Assembly (NCBI RefSeq): GCF_016482825.1 | Contig: NZ_JAEMNV010000013.1 | Location: forward strand, 49,586 to 113,585 | Reading direction: 5' to 3' | Source: Antrihabitans stalagmiti | GTDB lineage: Bacteria; Actinomycetota; Actinomycetes; Mycobacteriales; Mycobacteriaceae | Length of the DNA stretch: 64,000 bases | In this document: positions 38,194 through 47,178 of the stretch, in pieces | Layout of the letters: every line of letters begins with the position of its first letter | Position numbering within the stretch: the stretch's first letter is position 1 | The notes under the pieces: model-generated | Told to the model about the DNA's origin: nothing | Seen by the model: the letters and a program-made list of their open reading frames with translations, nothing else | Database searches by the model: none | Program-made: the position numbers and the translations under genes

Positions 38194-38229
38194 GAAAAGC
38201 CCCGAGGAGCAATTCCCTCGGGGCTTTTC
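38194..38229 (-). terminator. intrinsic terminator of the Bax-inhibitor-1 gene
   Basis: Perfect 14-base stem (GAAAAGCCCCGAGG and complement) with an eight-base loop and an A/T run on both sides, ending just before the DUF1330 promoter. Works for the minus-strand gene that ends at 38,241. Confidence 0.93.
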
Positions 38230-38240
38230 GACCGGCTGAG

Positions 38241-39089
38241 CTAATCGTTGTTGAAGTAACTCAACAGACGCAGGATCTCGATGTAGAGCCAGACCAGGGT
38301 GACGGTCAGGCCGAATGCAACGCCCCAGGCTGCCTTCTCGGGCGCCTGGCCACGGATCAGCTGGTCGGCTGCGTCGAAGTCCAGCAGGAAGCTGAAGGCT
38401 GCGATTGCGATGCAGACGAGGCTGAAGATGATGGCAAGCGGGCCACCGGTGCGAAGCTCGAAGCCGCCGGGGGTGAAGAAGCCGGCAATCAAGTTGCCGA
38501 TCATCAGCACGACCACGCCGATCATGGCGCCGATCAGCATCCTCGTGAATCGTGGGGTGACGCGAATCGCGCCGGTCTTGTAGACGACCAGCATGCCGAA
38601 GAACACGCCGAACGTACCGAGGACCGCCTGGCCGATGACGCCCGCGCCACCGCTGAAGCCGAAGTCGACGCTTGTCATGACCCGCGACAGCGCGCCGAGG
38701 AAAACGCCCTCGAAGGCTGCGTAGCTCAAGACGAGTGCGGCGTTGTCGGTCTTCCGGGCGAAGATGGCGATCATTGCAAGAACGAGTCCGCCAATGGCAC
38801 CTACTGCGATCAGCATGCCGCCGAGACCGGGGTTGGAGCTGACTGCAAGGTAGGAAACGAGCGCTACGGCGGACAGAACGCCGAGCGTGATGCCGGTCTT
38901 GGTGACGACGTCGTCGATCGTCATCGCCCGCGAAGCCGGCTGCCTCAGCCAGGGATCAGGCTGCGCCTGCTGACCGTACTGATTGGCGAACTGGCCGGCG
39001 CCGGCCGCAGCAGAACCGAAATTGGCGTATCCGCCGCCCTGCTGACCTTGCGGCAGGTTACGGAACACCGGGTTGCTGGTGGTACGCAC
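38241..39089 (-). CDS. Bax inhibitor-1 / YccA family membrane protein
   Basis: A 282-residue protein with a Gly/Gln-rich cytosolic N-terminus (FRNLPQGQQGGGYANFGS) and seven hydrophobic helices, the pattern of the BI-1/YccA family, with the C-terminal acidic pair region (FLLDFDAADQLIRGQAPEKA) typical of pH-sensitive calcium-leak channels. GTG 39,089 preceded by AGAAGGGA is preferred; an upstream ATG lies too close to that site. Its function in bacteria is unproven, perhaps ion leak or FtsH control. Confidence 0.9.
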   Translation of the reverse strand: MRTTSNPVFRNLPQGQQGGGYANFGSAAAGAGQFANQYGQQAQPDPWLRQPASRAMTIDDVVTKTGITLGVLSAVALVSYLAVSSNPGLGGMLIAVGAIGGLVLAMIAIFARKTDNAALVLSYAAFEGVFLGALSRVMTSVDFGFSGGAGVIGQAVLGTFGVFFGMLVVYKTGAIRVTPRFTRMLIGAMIGVVVLMIGNLIAGFFTPGGFELRTGGPLAIIFSLVCIAIAAFSFLLDFDAADQLIRGQAPEKAAWGVAFGLTVTLVWLYIEILRLLSYFNND

Positions 39090-39206
39090 CGTACACATCC
39101 CTTCTTGTGGCTCGAGAAACAAGCGTTAACTACTTTGTTCAACGTGCATGGCCCGATCCGAGTTCCCACTCGCGTTCGGACAATTCGGACTCTACCGGCT
39201 ACACAG

Positions 39207-40352
39207 TCAATGCGTCAGTCGTCTGCCGTTGCTGATCGACCTGGCCACAGTGAATTTTCGGTTGCGGCCGACGACGTCGGTGCGACCGACGAGCCGCTGG
39301 AGCATGCCCCGGTAGTTCAGGTGGGCGTTGTAGACCGTCCACAGCTCGCCGCCAGGTCGCAATACTCGACCGGCGGCCTCGAACATCTTGACCGCTGCGC
39401 CGGTATGGACAGCTGCACCGAGGTGAAACGGCGGATTGCACACGATCAAGTCGACGGTGCCGTCGGCGATCGACGCCATTGCATCGTCACGGACGACCTG
39501 CACACGATCCGCTACCCCGTTGGCATCGGCAGTTGCGATCGCCGATGCGACGGCAGCGGCGGACTGATCTGTCGCAACGACTGCCGCGTCCGGGCGGTGA
39601 CGCGCCAGTGCGACAGCGAGAATCCCAGTGCCGCAGCCCAAGTCGACGACGAGGTCGGCGGCTCGCATACGTGGCACGAAGTCGAGGAGAAACCGAGTAC
39701 CGACATCCAGCTTTGCGCCTGAGAAGGCGGCACCGTGCGCGACGACGGTCAGACCAAGATCAGCGATCACCTCGGTGACAGGAAACGGTTCGGTCCCAAG
39801 CGATTTGGAACCTTTCGCAACAAGGACCCTGGACTTCTGCCTGCCGAGACTCGGTGTGACGCTGTCGAATACCTGGCCGAGGACGCCGTTCATTGCCAGA
39901 GTCAGATGTTTGTCTCGACCACCTGCGAAGACCGTGACATCCTTCGACGCGTACCGGGCGATTGCGTCTGCGATCTCGCTGAGTTCGGCCAGTCCGCGAG
40001 GTAGTCGCATCAGCACAACCGTTGCGCCGGTGAGTAATTCCTCGCCGAGGCCCAGCGATCGATAAGAATCCGCGAGCCCGGCATCGGCAGCGTTGGCAGC
40101 GAGCGCGAGCACACCGGTCAACGGATCCTGATGCACCCGGATGTCCGAGATGCCGTGCTGCACCGCCAGACCGAGCGTCAACGCTCCGAAATTGTCTCCG
40201 ATTACTGCGACACTGCCGGGAGTGGTCGTGGCGAGAGCTTCTGCCGCAACGTCGAGCAGTAGTCGGTCAGCTGCGTCGACGGCGTGCAGGTTCGCCGCCT
40301 CGATATCCGGGCGGCGACGCATCCCGTTGAACAGCCCCTCGACACTCTGCAC
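39207..40352 (-). CDS. class I SAM-dependent methyltransferase, RsmC/RlmG-like
   Basis: A 381-residue two-domain methyltransferase. The N-terminal half resembles a degenerate methyltransferase domain (GSVAVIGDNFGALTLGLAVQ); the C-terminal half is functional with VVDLGCGTGILAVALARH (SAM-binding) and the NPPFH motif DLIVCNPPFHLGAAVH typical of base N-methylation. This duplicated layout is that of rRNA guanine-N2 methyltransferases RsmC and RlmG. Start is GTG 40,352. It is divergent from the esterase gene. Confidence 0.88.
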   Translation of the reverse strand: MQSVEGLFNGMRRRPDIEAANLHAVDAADRLLLDVAAEALATTTPGSVAVIGDNFGALTLGLAVQHGISDIRVHQDPLTGVLALAANAADAGLADSYRSLGLGEELLTGATVVLMRLPRGLAELSEIADAIARYASKDVTVFAGGRDKHLTLAMNGVLGQVFDSVTPSLGRQKSRVLVAKGSKSLGTEPFPVTEVIADLGLTVVAHGAAFSGAKLDVGTRFLLDFVPRMRAADLVVDLGCGTGILAVALARHRPDAAVVATDQSAAAVASAIATADANGVADRVQVVRDDAMASIADGTVDLIVCNPPFHLGAAVHTGAAVKMFEAAGRVLRPGGELWTVYNAHLNYRGMLQRLVGRTDVVGRNRKFTVARSISNGRRLTH

Positions 40353-40489
40353 GCGCCAAGTGTGCGCGACGAGCGCTGACGTGGGCCAATCCGGGTCATT
40401 TCGGTGAGACTCAGATCACAAACCTGCGTCGGTATGATCCCGATCCGGTCGGCTGCCTCGCCGGGCCGCCATGTGTCACACTGACATCC

Positions 40490-40515
40490 ATCCGCGATCA
40501 ATGAGGATCGCGGAT
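40490..40515. promoter_or_regulatory. inverted repeat upstream of the esterase gene
   Basis: Perfect ten-base arms ATCCGCGATC and GATCGCGGAT separated by six bases, ending 22 bases before the ATG at 40,538. A regulator site or a hairpin near the ribosome site. Confidence 0.5.
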
Positions 40516-40537
40516 TTGGCATCTGAGGTGATGACGA

Positions 40538-41803
40538 ATGGGCAAGTTGTCGATGGCTCCCAAGGCCCCGAAGCACGAGTCGGGGGATCTGCCAGGCGGA
40601 GTGCGCGGCTCGGCGGACCCGAGGTTCGCGACAGCTGTAAAAGCCTTCGGTCAGCTTTTTGCTCGCCATCGTGGCGGTGGCGCACTCTCTGTATACGTAC
40701 ACGGCGAGCCGGTCGTCGATGTCTGGGCCGGCACATCGGACAATGCGGGAACGCAACCGTGGGGCGAGAACACCGGCGCAATGCCGTACTCCGCCACCAA
40801 AGGCATCGCCTCGACGGTCATTCACCGCCTCGCAGACCGCAGTCTCATCGACTACGACGCACCCGTCGCCGAGTACTGGCCCGAATTCGGCGCCAACGGC
40901 AAATCGAAGATCACCGTTCGGACGGTGCTGACCCATCGCGCTGGTTTGTACGACATGTCGCGCATCGCAAAGAACGTCGACGAAGTGCTCGATTTTCGAC
41001 TGATGGAAGAGCGCCTCGCCGCGGCGAAACCAGGTCGCCTGCTCGGCACCCCGACCTACCACTCGCTCACCTACGGCTGGCTGCTGGCAGGCATTGCCCG
41101 TTCGGTCACCGGCAAAGGTATGGCCGAGCTGTACCGGACGGAAATCGCCGAACCACTCGGTGTCGACGGCATCTACCTTGGCCGCCCGCCCGCTGGTTCG
41201 CTGACCACCGCCGCCGGTTTCAGTGGCCGTGTGGACATGCTCGGGCACCCGATCGGCCGCAAACTTGTTCCGCTCACGCTCGGCGTCCCTGGACCCCTCG
41301 GCAGCTTCATGCGGACCGTCTACGTCCCAGGATTCGAGTCCCTGCTCACCGGCGACCGACCCAGAATTCTCGACACCGAGATGCCTGCTGCCAACGGAAC
41401 CACCACCGCGCGTGGACTCGCGGCGATGTACGGCGCACTCGCATCCAACGGTGAGACCGCCAACGGTCGGTTCCTGTCAGCAGAGACGGTTCGCAAGCTT
41501 TCGCACGTGCAGACGCGCCAATACGACCGCACGCTGTACCTCCCGCTCAACTGGCGGCTCGGTTACCACTCGTTCCCTGTCGCGGGTGCCACTCGGACCT
41601 TCGGCCACGTCGGTTTCGCGGGCTCAGGTGGGTATGCCGATCGCGACAGCGGCGTCAGCATCGGCTTCGTCCACAACCGCCTGCCACACGCCGTCTTCCT
41701 GCCGTTCGACCAGTCGATCATCACCTGGCTGGCACCGCTGGTCCTGCGCGGTCTGCGTGGCACGGTCGACGAGCCGCGCAAGGGTCTGCGGACAGCTAGC
41801 TGA
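40538..41803 (+). CDS. serine hydrolase/esterase of the beta-lactamase fold
   Basis: A 421-residue cytosolic esterase like the LipE/LipL/EstB group. Nucleophile motif S-x-x-K is in PYSATKGIASTV, the Tyr motif in YHSLTYGWLLAG, and the third motif in FGHVGFAGSGGYAD. No signal peptide. Short-chain ester or lipid ester hydrolysis is likely. ATG 40,538. Its 3' end overlaps the convergent sigma-factor gene by eight bases. Confidence 0.88.
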   Translation: MGKLSMAPKAPKHESGDLPGGVRGSADPRFATAVKAFGQLFARHRGGGALSVYVHGEPVVDVWAGTSDNAGTQPWGENTGAMPYSATKGIASTVIHRLADRSLIDYDAPVAEYWPEFGANGKSKITVRTVLTHRAGLYDMSRIAKNVDEVLDFRLMEERLAAAKPGRLLGTPTYHSLTYGWLLAGIARSVTGKGMAELYRTEIAEPLGVDGIYLGRPPAGSLTTAAGFSGRVDMLGHPIGRKLVPLTLGVPGPLGSFMRTVYVPGFESLLTGDRPRILDTEMPAANGTTTARGLAAMYGALASNGETANGRFLSAETVRKLSHVQTRQYDRTLYLPLNWRLGYHSFPVAGATRTFGHVGFAGSGGYADRDSGVSIGFVHNRLPHAVFLPFDQSIITWLAPLVLRGLRGTVDEPRKGLRTAS

Positions 41804-43013
41804 GCTTGGCCGCCCGCAGCGCCAGGTAGCGCTGTTCGGGCAGACTCGCCGTCCGTCGCGATGCGCTGCGGTACGCCTCGCGTGCCGCAGCGAATTCACC
41901 TGCGAGTTCGAGCAGATGGCCACGGACCGCATCGAGACGGTGCGACTGCGTCATCCGGTCGTCGTCGTCGAGTGTTCCGAGCAGGGCAAGTCCCGCGCGC
42001 GGTCCGTGCACCATCGCAACGGCGACGGAACGGTTGAGCGTGACAACCGGACCCGGCGAGACACGCTCGAGCACGTCGTACAGGGCGAGGATCTGCGGCC
42101 AGTCCGTGTCCTGCGCGTTCGGCGCCTCGTCGTGGACGGCAGCGATCGCGGCCTGCAGTTGATACGGACCGGTCGGGGTCGCGCCGAGTGTGCGACTGAT
42201 CAAAGCGATACCTTCGCCGATCTGGTCGGTGTCCCATAGGTCGCGCCGTTGGTCGGCGAGCGGAACGAGCGATCCATCGGGCTCGGTCCGAGCGGCCCGC
42301 CGCGCATCCGTCAGCAGCATCAACGCGAGCAGACCGGCGACCTCACCTTCTGCTGGCATCAGCCCAACGAGCATGCGTGCCAATCGAATTGCCTCGGTTG
42401 TGAGATCTGCTCGATGTGCCGACGGACCCGAACTCGTCGCATAGCCTTCGTTGAAGACGAGGTAGAGCACATGTAGAACAACCCGCAACCGCTCCGCGCG
42501 TTCGGCATCGGGCGGTAGATCGAATTTCGCACCTGCGGTCTTGATCGTCTTCTTCGCGCGGCTGATGCGTTGCGCCATGGTCGATTCCGGGACAAGGAAA
42601 GCGTTCGCGATCTCCGCCGTGGTCAGACCGCCGACCGCCCGCAACGTCAGTGCCAACTGCGACGGCACCGACAACGCCGGATGACAACACAGAAACAGCA
42701 GGGTCAGCGTGTCGTCCTGGTCGTGCGTCGGCGCCGGTTCCGCGAGTTCCATTGCGCCGACGGACTCTTCGCGGCGACGGCGTGCGCTTTCGCTACGCCA
42801 CTCGTCCACGAGCCTGCGATTGGCGACGGCGATCAACCACGACCTCGGGCTGTCGGGAACCCCTTCGGCCGGCCACTGTTGTGACGCCGCGAGCAGCGCC
42901 TCCTGCACGGCGTCTTCGCAGGCGTCGAATTGGCCGTGGCGGCGCACGAGTGTGCCGAGGACTTGCGGCGCAAGCTCACGCAGCAAGTCCTCGATCCGGC
43001 GGTCGGTACTCAC
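41796..43013 (-). CDS. ECF sigma factor with C-terminal SnoaL/TPR-like extension (ECF42-type)
   Basis: A 405-residue sigma factor. N-terminal region 2 (FDACEDAVQEALLAASQQW, RSWLIAVANRRLVDEW) and region 4 (LTLRAVGGLTTAEIANAFLV, ESTMAQRISRAKKTIK) are followed by a long C-terminal domain of about 200 residues (LMPAEGEVAGLLALMLLTDA, ALYDVLERVSPGPVVTLNRSVAVA) seen in ECF42 sigma factors, which lack a classical anti-sigma factor. The GTG at 43,013 overlaps the DGPF gene stop by four bases. The longer open frame to 43,445 is out of frame with the real DGPF gene. Expected targets include its own promoter and the partner gene. Confidence 0.93.
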   Translation of the reverse strand: MSTDRRIEDLLRELAPQVLGTLVRRHGQFDACEDAVQEALLAASQQWPAEGVPDSPRSWLIAVANRRLVDEWRSESARRRREESVGAMELAEPAPTHDQDDTLTLLFLCCHPALSVPSQLALTLRAVGGLTTAEIANAFLVPESTMAQRISRAKKTIKTAGAKFDLPPDAERAERLRVVLHVLYLVFNEGYATSSGPSAHRADLTTEAIRLARMLVGLMPAEGEVAGLLALMLLTDARRAARTEPDGSLVPLADQRRDLWDTDQIGEGIALISRTLGATPTGPYQLQAAIAAVHDEAPNAQDTDWPQILALYDVLERVSPGPVVTLNRSVAVAMVHGPRAGLALLGTLDDDDRMTQSHRLDAVRGHLLELAGEFAAAREAYRSASRRTASLPEQRYLALRAAKLS

Positions 43014-43372
43014 TCTTGCGGGGGCGCGTCCCCGACGCGGCGAAGTTCGACCGGCTGCTGGATGCAAGCGACCACCTTCGACGTCAATTCGATTGCCCGT
43101 GCTTCGTTTTCGACGTCCACGACCCAGAAGCCGATCAGCGATTCCTTGGTTTCCGCGAACGGGCCATCGGTCGCAACAGGCAGTCCGTTCTGGATGCGCA
43201 CCGTCTTGGCCTGCGTCGAATCGACCAAACCTTCTGCAAAGACGAGTTCGCCCGACTGGACGAGTTCGTCGTAGAAACCGTGCATGAAGGTCATCATGTC
43301 TTTGATGTACTCGGCTGACTGAGTCTCGTACATCGTCGCGGCGTCGCCGAACATCATGATCATGTATTTCAC
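43010..43372 (-). CDS. YCII-related DGPF-domain protein
   Basis: A 120-residue protein named for the motif DGPFAETKESLIGFWVVD. It opens with YMIMMFGDAATMYETQ and has a ferredoxin-like fold. These genes are regular partners of ECF42 sigma factors and are thought to signal to, or be a target of, them. GTG 43,372 has AAGGAG six bases upstream. It lies upstream of the sigma factor and overlaps it by four bases (GTGA), so expression is coupled. Confidence 0.9.
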   Translation of the reverse strand: MKYMIMMFGDAATMYETQSAEYIKDMMTFMHGFYDELVQSGELVFAEGLVDSTQAKTVRIQNGLPVATDGPFAETKESLIGFWVVDVENEARAIELTSKVVACIQQPVELRRVGDAPPQE

Positions 43373-43537
43373 GTCTACTCCTTCGATCGGCACCCCGTTC
43401 GGGCACGTCACCATTGGGTCGGAGCCCTGAGAACGTTCTCGACATTCCGCGTCGACTTTAGGCGAGCTGCAACGCCGAGAGGGCTTTCGCTGCGGCATCG
43501 GTCGAGTGCGATTCACAGCCATGGCCCATTCGGCGGA

Positions 43538-44206
43538 CTACTCGAGGACGAAACGGCTCGTCGGCACCACGTCGATGTTTCGGTCCGCGCCGAATCTCGC
43601 GACCGACCCCGCCATCCGCTGCACTCGTGCCATCAGTTCGTCGGCATCCCCGCCCGACCCGTAGAACGCGTGTGGATCGGTCAGCGCTTCGATCGGGAAC
43701 TGCTCTTCGACGATGCCGTCGATGAGCGGAGCCGATGCATCGAGTCGACGAACGACGACGTTCTGGATATAGCCGAAGGTCGCCTGGGTCTCGATGGCAA
43801 CGGGGGTGTGGTCGATGTGCCAGCGCCGCAACCACTCTGCGTGGTCGAGATCGGCCGGTCGGCGCAGTAGTGCGATATTGGCCAACCCGGCGGCCCGCTC
43901 TCCCACTGTGACCGTCGGAGGTTCGAGCCGAACGGTCTCGGACACCTCGTACCCCGCAGTGCGATCGGCCAGCCTCGCCAACGGACCGATGTCGAGCGGG
44001 TTGGGCGCCCACACCGACACAACCGCCGCGACGGGCTGATCGAAGGTGGTCAGTCGCAACATCGCACTCGCTACCGCATCGTCGGCGATATTGAGCTGCA
44101 CTCTCGACAACGGTTGCGTCCGTGCCCATTCGGTGAGGTCTGTACGAAGGTCGTCGCACCACGACGCTGTTCGATCGCTGCGCCACACCAGATGCATCGT
44201 TTTCAC
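43538..44206 (-). CDS. EthD domain-containing protein
   Basis: A 222-residue protein with a dimeric alpha/beta-barrel of EthD type near its middle: LLRRPADLDHAEWLRRWHID then HTPVAIETQATFGYIQNVVV. The N-terminal half could be a second divergent copy. Function is not established; EthD proteins often accompany oxygenases. It starts at GTG 44,206 within the stop of the hybrid kinase gene (four-base overlap), so its translation seems to depend on that of the kinase, which makes it a candidate effector or product of the same signalling unit. Confidence 0.78.
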   Translation of the reverse strand: MKTMHLVWRSDRTASWCDDLRTDLTEWARTQPLSRVQLNIADDAVASAMLRLTTFDQPVAAVVSVWAPNPLDIGPLARLADRTAGYEVSETVRLEPPTVTVGERAAGLANIALLRRPADLDHAEWLRRWHIDHTPVAIETQATFGYIQNVVVRRLDASAPLIDGIVEEQFPIEALTDPHAFYGSGGDADELMARVQRMAGSVARFGADRNIDVVPTSRFVLE

Positions 44207-47070
44207 GACGACGCCCCAGCTTCCGCGAGCCAACCACGCATCGCATCGAGCGCCGCTGCATAACCGGCCCTGGCACGGTCGGCAATCGGACCCGCATCGC
44301 CGAGGTCGCCCGTCTTCGCGAGCGCTTCCAGTTCGGCGAAATCGTCCGATACGGTCGCGGCGCCGACCATTGCCGTGTTGGATTTGATGGTATGCGCGTG
44401 CCTGCGCACGATCGGTGCGTCACCTCGCTCGAGCGCTGCATCCAGATCGGCGATCGCCTGTTCGGAGCCGTCCAGTATCGCCTCGACGATCTCGACTACA
44501 CCTTCGTCGCCGACCGATCGAGCAAGTTCGGCGAGGTCGATCACTGCGCCGCTGGCGTCGACATCGGTTGCTGCATCGGCGATCTCGACAGCAGGCATCG
44601 GCACGCCACTCGGAGTCACCTGAGCAAGCGCATCGGCGAGGGCGTTGCGGGACACCGGTTTCGAGATGTGCAACTCCATTCCCGCGTCCAAACATTCTTC
44701 ACGTTCGCTGTCGAGCGCGCTTGCCGTCATGGCAAAGATCCGTGGCTGCCGGTCGACAGGCATTCGTCGAATCCGACGAGTGGCCTCGAGTCCGTCCATC
44801 TCCGGCATGTGGACGTCCATCAGAACGACATCGAATCGTTCCGCCTCGACCCGCGACACCGCATCGACGCCGTTGTCGACCACGATCGCCTCGTATCCGA
44901 GCGACCGCAACATTCGAACTGCGACCTTCTGATTCGCAATGTTGTCTTCCGCCACCAGAATTCGTAGTTCGGACGCCGGCTGCGACGGCTCCGCTGGGAC
45001 GTGGCCGTCAGCACCGGTCTTCGCACCCCCGACCAGCTCGAGGAACGAGTCGAGCAAGGCGGCCCGCCGGACGGGCTTCGTCATCACCAGGTCGAAAACC
45101 TTTGCTTGCGAGGAGGTTCGACGCACGCTGCTCAGCAACAACATCGGTAGAGCGGCTCCGGCAGCGGTCGCACGCAATGCCGTCGCCAATTCGATTCCGT
45201 CCATGTCCGGCATCAGATAGTCGAGGGCAGCGAGGTCGAAGTGCCTGCCGGAGGTAATCCAGCCGAGCGCCTCGTAGGGCGAACCGGTGTCGACGACGCG
45301 CAGGCCCCACGCTTCGGCGGAGATCCGGACGATGCGGCGATTGGTTTCGTTGTCGTCGACGACGAGCAGGGTTTTTCCCGACAGCGCCGACACGTCGGGC
45401 CGCGGCACCGGTTTCCAATCTGCGTTCGCCTCGCAGACGAACGTGAAGGAGAAGATCGAGCCGAGGCCGGGGTGGCTCTCGACCGCTACGTCACCGCCCA
45501 TCAATACAGCGAGCCTCTTGCAGATCGCCAGACCGAGCCCGGTGCCGCCGTAGCGCCTCGTCGTCGACGCGTCGACCTGGCTGAAGGAAAGAAACAGCCG
45601 GTCGATCCGATCGGGCGGGATGCCGATTCCCGTGTCACGGACGGCCATCTTGATCTCGTGCCGATCGCCGTCGAGCGGTGTCGATGTGACGAGAACGAAC
45701 ACGTCGCCGTGCTCGGTGAACTTGATGGCGTTGGAGAGATAGTTGACGAGCACCTGTCTGACCCGGCCACGGTCGCCCGTGACAACTTCTGGCGTTCCCG
45801 GCGCGACATCGCAGACGAGGTCCAACCGCTTCTCCGCGGCCTTCGGCGAGACGACGTCGAGTGCGTCTTCGACACAACGCCGCAGATCGAACACTTGCAG
45901 ATCGAGTTCGAGCATTCCGGACTCGATCTTGGAGAAGTCGAGGATGTCGTTGATGACGGTCAGCAGGTGCTCGCCGCTGGTGCTGATGACATCGACGGCA
46001 TCACGTTGGTCGGCGTCGAGCGGACCGTCGCGCAATGCCTCTGCCATGCCGAGCACGCCGTTGAGTGGGGTCCGGATCTCGTGGCTCATCGTCGCGAGGA
46101 ACTGACTCTTCGCCTGGTCTGCCGCCTCCGCTGCGTGCTGCGCTTCCTGCGCGGCCTGCTCCGCGGCACGACGCCGTTCGATGTCGGACTGGATGGCGTC
46201 GGCCATGTCGTTGAACGAGGTGCCGAGTTGGTCGACCTCGACCACCCCGACCGACGTGTCCGCCCGCCGCGTGTAGTCACCGCCCGCAATCTCGCTGCTC
46301 ACCTCGCCGAGTCGACGAAGTGGTCGCACGAAGCGGCGTTCCGCGAACAGGAATGCCGCGGCACTCACGAGTGCGAGTAGGACGAGGATCGCTATCTGAA
46401 TCCCGAGCAGTTGGTTGCTGCGGTCGTTCAGGCGTGCGGCGTCGTTCGCCGTTCGTTCGTCCACGCGCCGACCGAAGTCCTCGATCGCCGCCATGATGTC
46501 GTCTTTGCGGCGGTTGTAGTCGAAGTCGTCGATCCGGTTCGACAGTGCATAGATTCTGGGGAGTTGGTCCGGCGTGACAGGCGACGTGACCGTCGCGGCA
46601 TACTCGTCGATCACGTCCCGCTCGAGTTCGGCGAGATCGTCGGAGGACTGCTTCGCCCGACCGAGCGCCTCGAACTCGTCGTCGGTGATGTTCGCGGCAC
46701 GGAGCAGGTCGAGCAGTGACGCGGGCGGTCCGTAGCGGACGTCTCCGTCGCCCTTCACCAGCACTCGGTCCCAGTAGGAGTTGTCGTAATCGACCGGGCG
46801 CGGCGCTGTTCCGTCCCTGATCGCAATGATGTCGTTGTAATAGTCGCTATATCGTGACTCACCGGTGGACACGTAAAGCCGTACCATCCGAGTCAGATCG
46901 TTGGAGGTTTGTCGGGTCGCCTCTGCCAGTGTTATCGATTCGGCACGACGATTCTCAGCGGTCGCACGATCACCGGCGGTAGATTTTTGGAGCGTCGTCA
47001 CCGTAAGCAGACCGACGAGCAACACCGCAATCGCCGCGAGCACTGCAGCTATGCCCGACCTCACCGACAT
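44203..47070 (-). CDS. hybrid sensor histidine kinase (HAMP-HisKA-HATPase-REC-REC-Hpt)
   Basis: A 955-residue phosphorelay protein. Transmembrane helices at about 4-27 and 221-243 enclose a helical sensor of roughly 190 residues; HAMP follows (about 244-298), then a coiled coil, HisKA with His330 (ATMSHEIRTPLNG), the ATPase with N-box YLSNAIKFTEHG and G-boxes DTGIGIPPDR and GGTGLGLAI, a first receiver (Asp617 in LDYLMPDMDG), a second receiver (Asp752 in LMDVHMPEMDG) and a C-terminal Hpt domain with His893 (HAHTIKSNTA). This is the ArcB/BarA-like tripartite layout, uncommon in mycolata. It is divergent from the GGDEF response regulator 108 bases away, the likely partner. Confidence 0.94.
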   Translation of the reverse strand: MSVRSGIAAVLAAIAVLLVGLLTVTTLQKSTAGDRATAENRRAESITLAEATRQTSNDLTRMVRLYVSTGESRYSDYYNDIIAIRDGTAPRPVDYDNSYWDRVLVKGDGDVRYGPPASLLDLLRAANITDDEFEALGRAKQSSDDLAELERDVIDEYAATVTSPVTPDQLPRIYALSNRIDDFDYNRRKDDIMAAIEDFGRRVDERTANDAARLNDRSNQLLGIQIAILVLLALVSAAAFLFAERRFVRPLRRLGEVSSEIAGGDYTRRADTSVGVVEVDQLGTSFNDMADAIQSDIERRRAAEQAAQEAQHAAEAADQAKSQFLATMSHEIRTPLNGVLGMAEALRDGPLDADQRDAVDVISTSGEHLLTVINDILDFSKIESGMLELDLQVFDLRRCVEDALDVVSPKAAEKRLDLVCDVAPGTPEVVTGDRGRVRQVLVNYLSNAIKFTEHGDVFVLVTSTPLDGDRHEIKMAVRDTGIGIPPDRIDRLFLSFSQVDASTTRRYGGTGLGLAICKRLAVLMGGDVAVESHPGLGSIFSFTFVCEANADWKPVPRPDVSALSGKTLLVVDDNETNRRIVRISAEAWGLRVVDTGSPYEALGWITSGRHFDLAALDYLMPDMDGIELATALRATAAGAALPMLLLSSVRRTSSQAKVFDLVMTKPVRRAALLDSFLELVGGAKTGADGHVPAEPSQPASELRILVAEDNIANQKVAVRMLRSLGYEAIVVDNGVDAVSRVEAERFDVVLMDVHMPEMDGLEATRRIRRMPVDRQPRIFAMTASALDSEREECLDAGMELHISKPVSRNALADALAQVTPSGVPMPAVEIADAATDVDASGAVIDLAELARSVGDEGVVEIVEAILDGSEQAIADLDAALERGDAPIVRRHAHTIKSNTAMVGAATVSDDFAELEALAKTGDLGDAGPIADRARAGYAAALDAMRGWLAEAGASS

Positions 47071-47178
47071 CGACCGGACCTCCTCATTGGCACTACCTCA
47101 ACTCGAGAGAATCATCCCCCACACTGGTAACTCCCGTACGGCTGTTCTTCGAGCCGATGGACGCAGCGAGCGGTATAC

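Noticed and set aside
43014..43445. N-terminal extension of the ECF sigma factor
   Set aside because: Out of frame with the conserved DGPF gene; the GTG overlap start fits the family.
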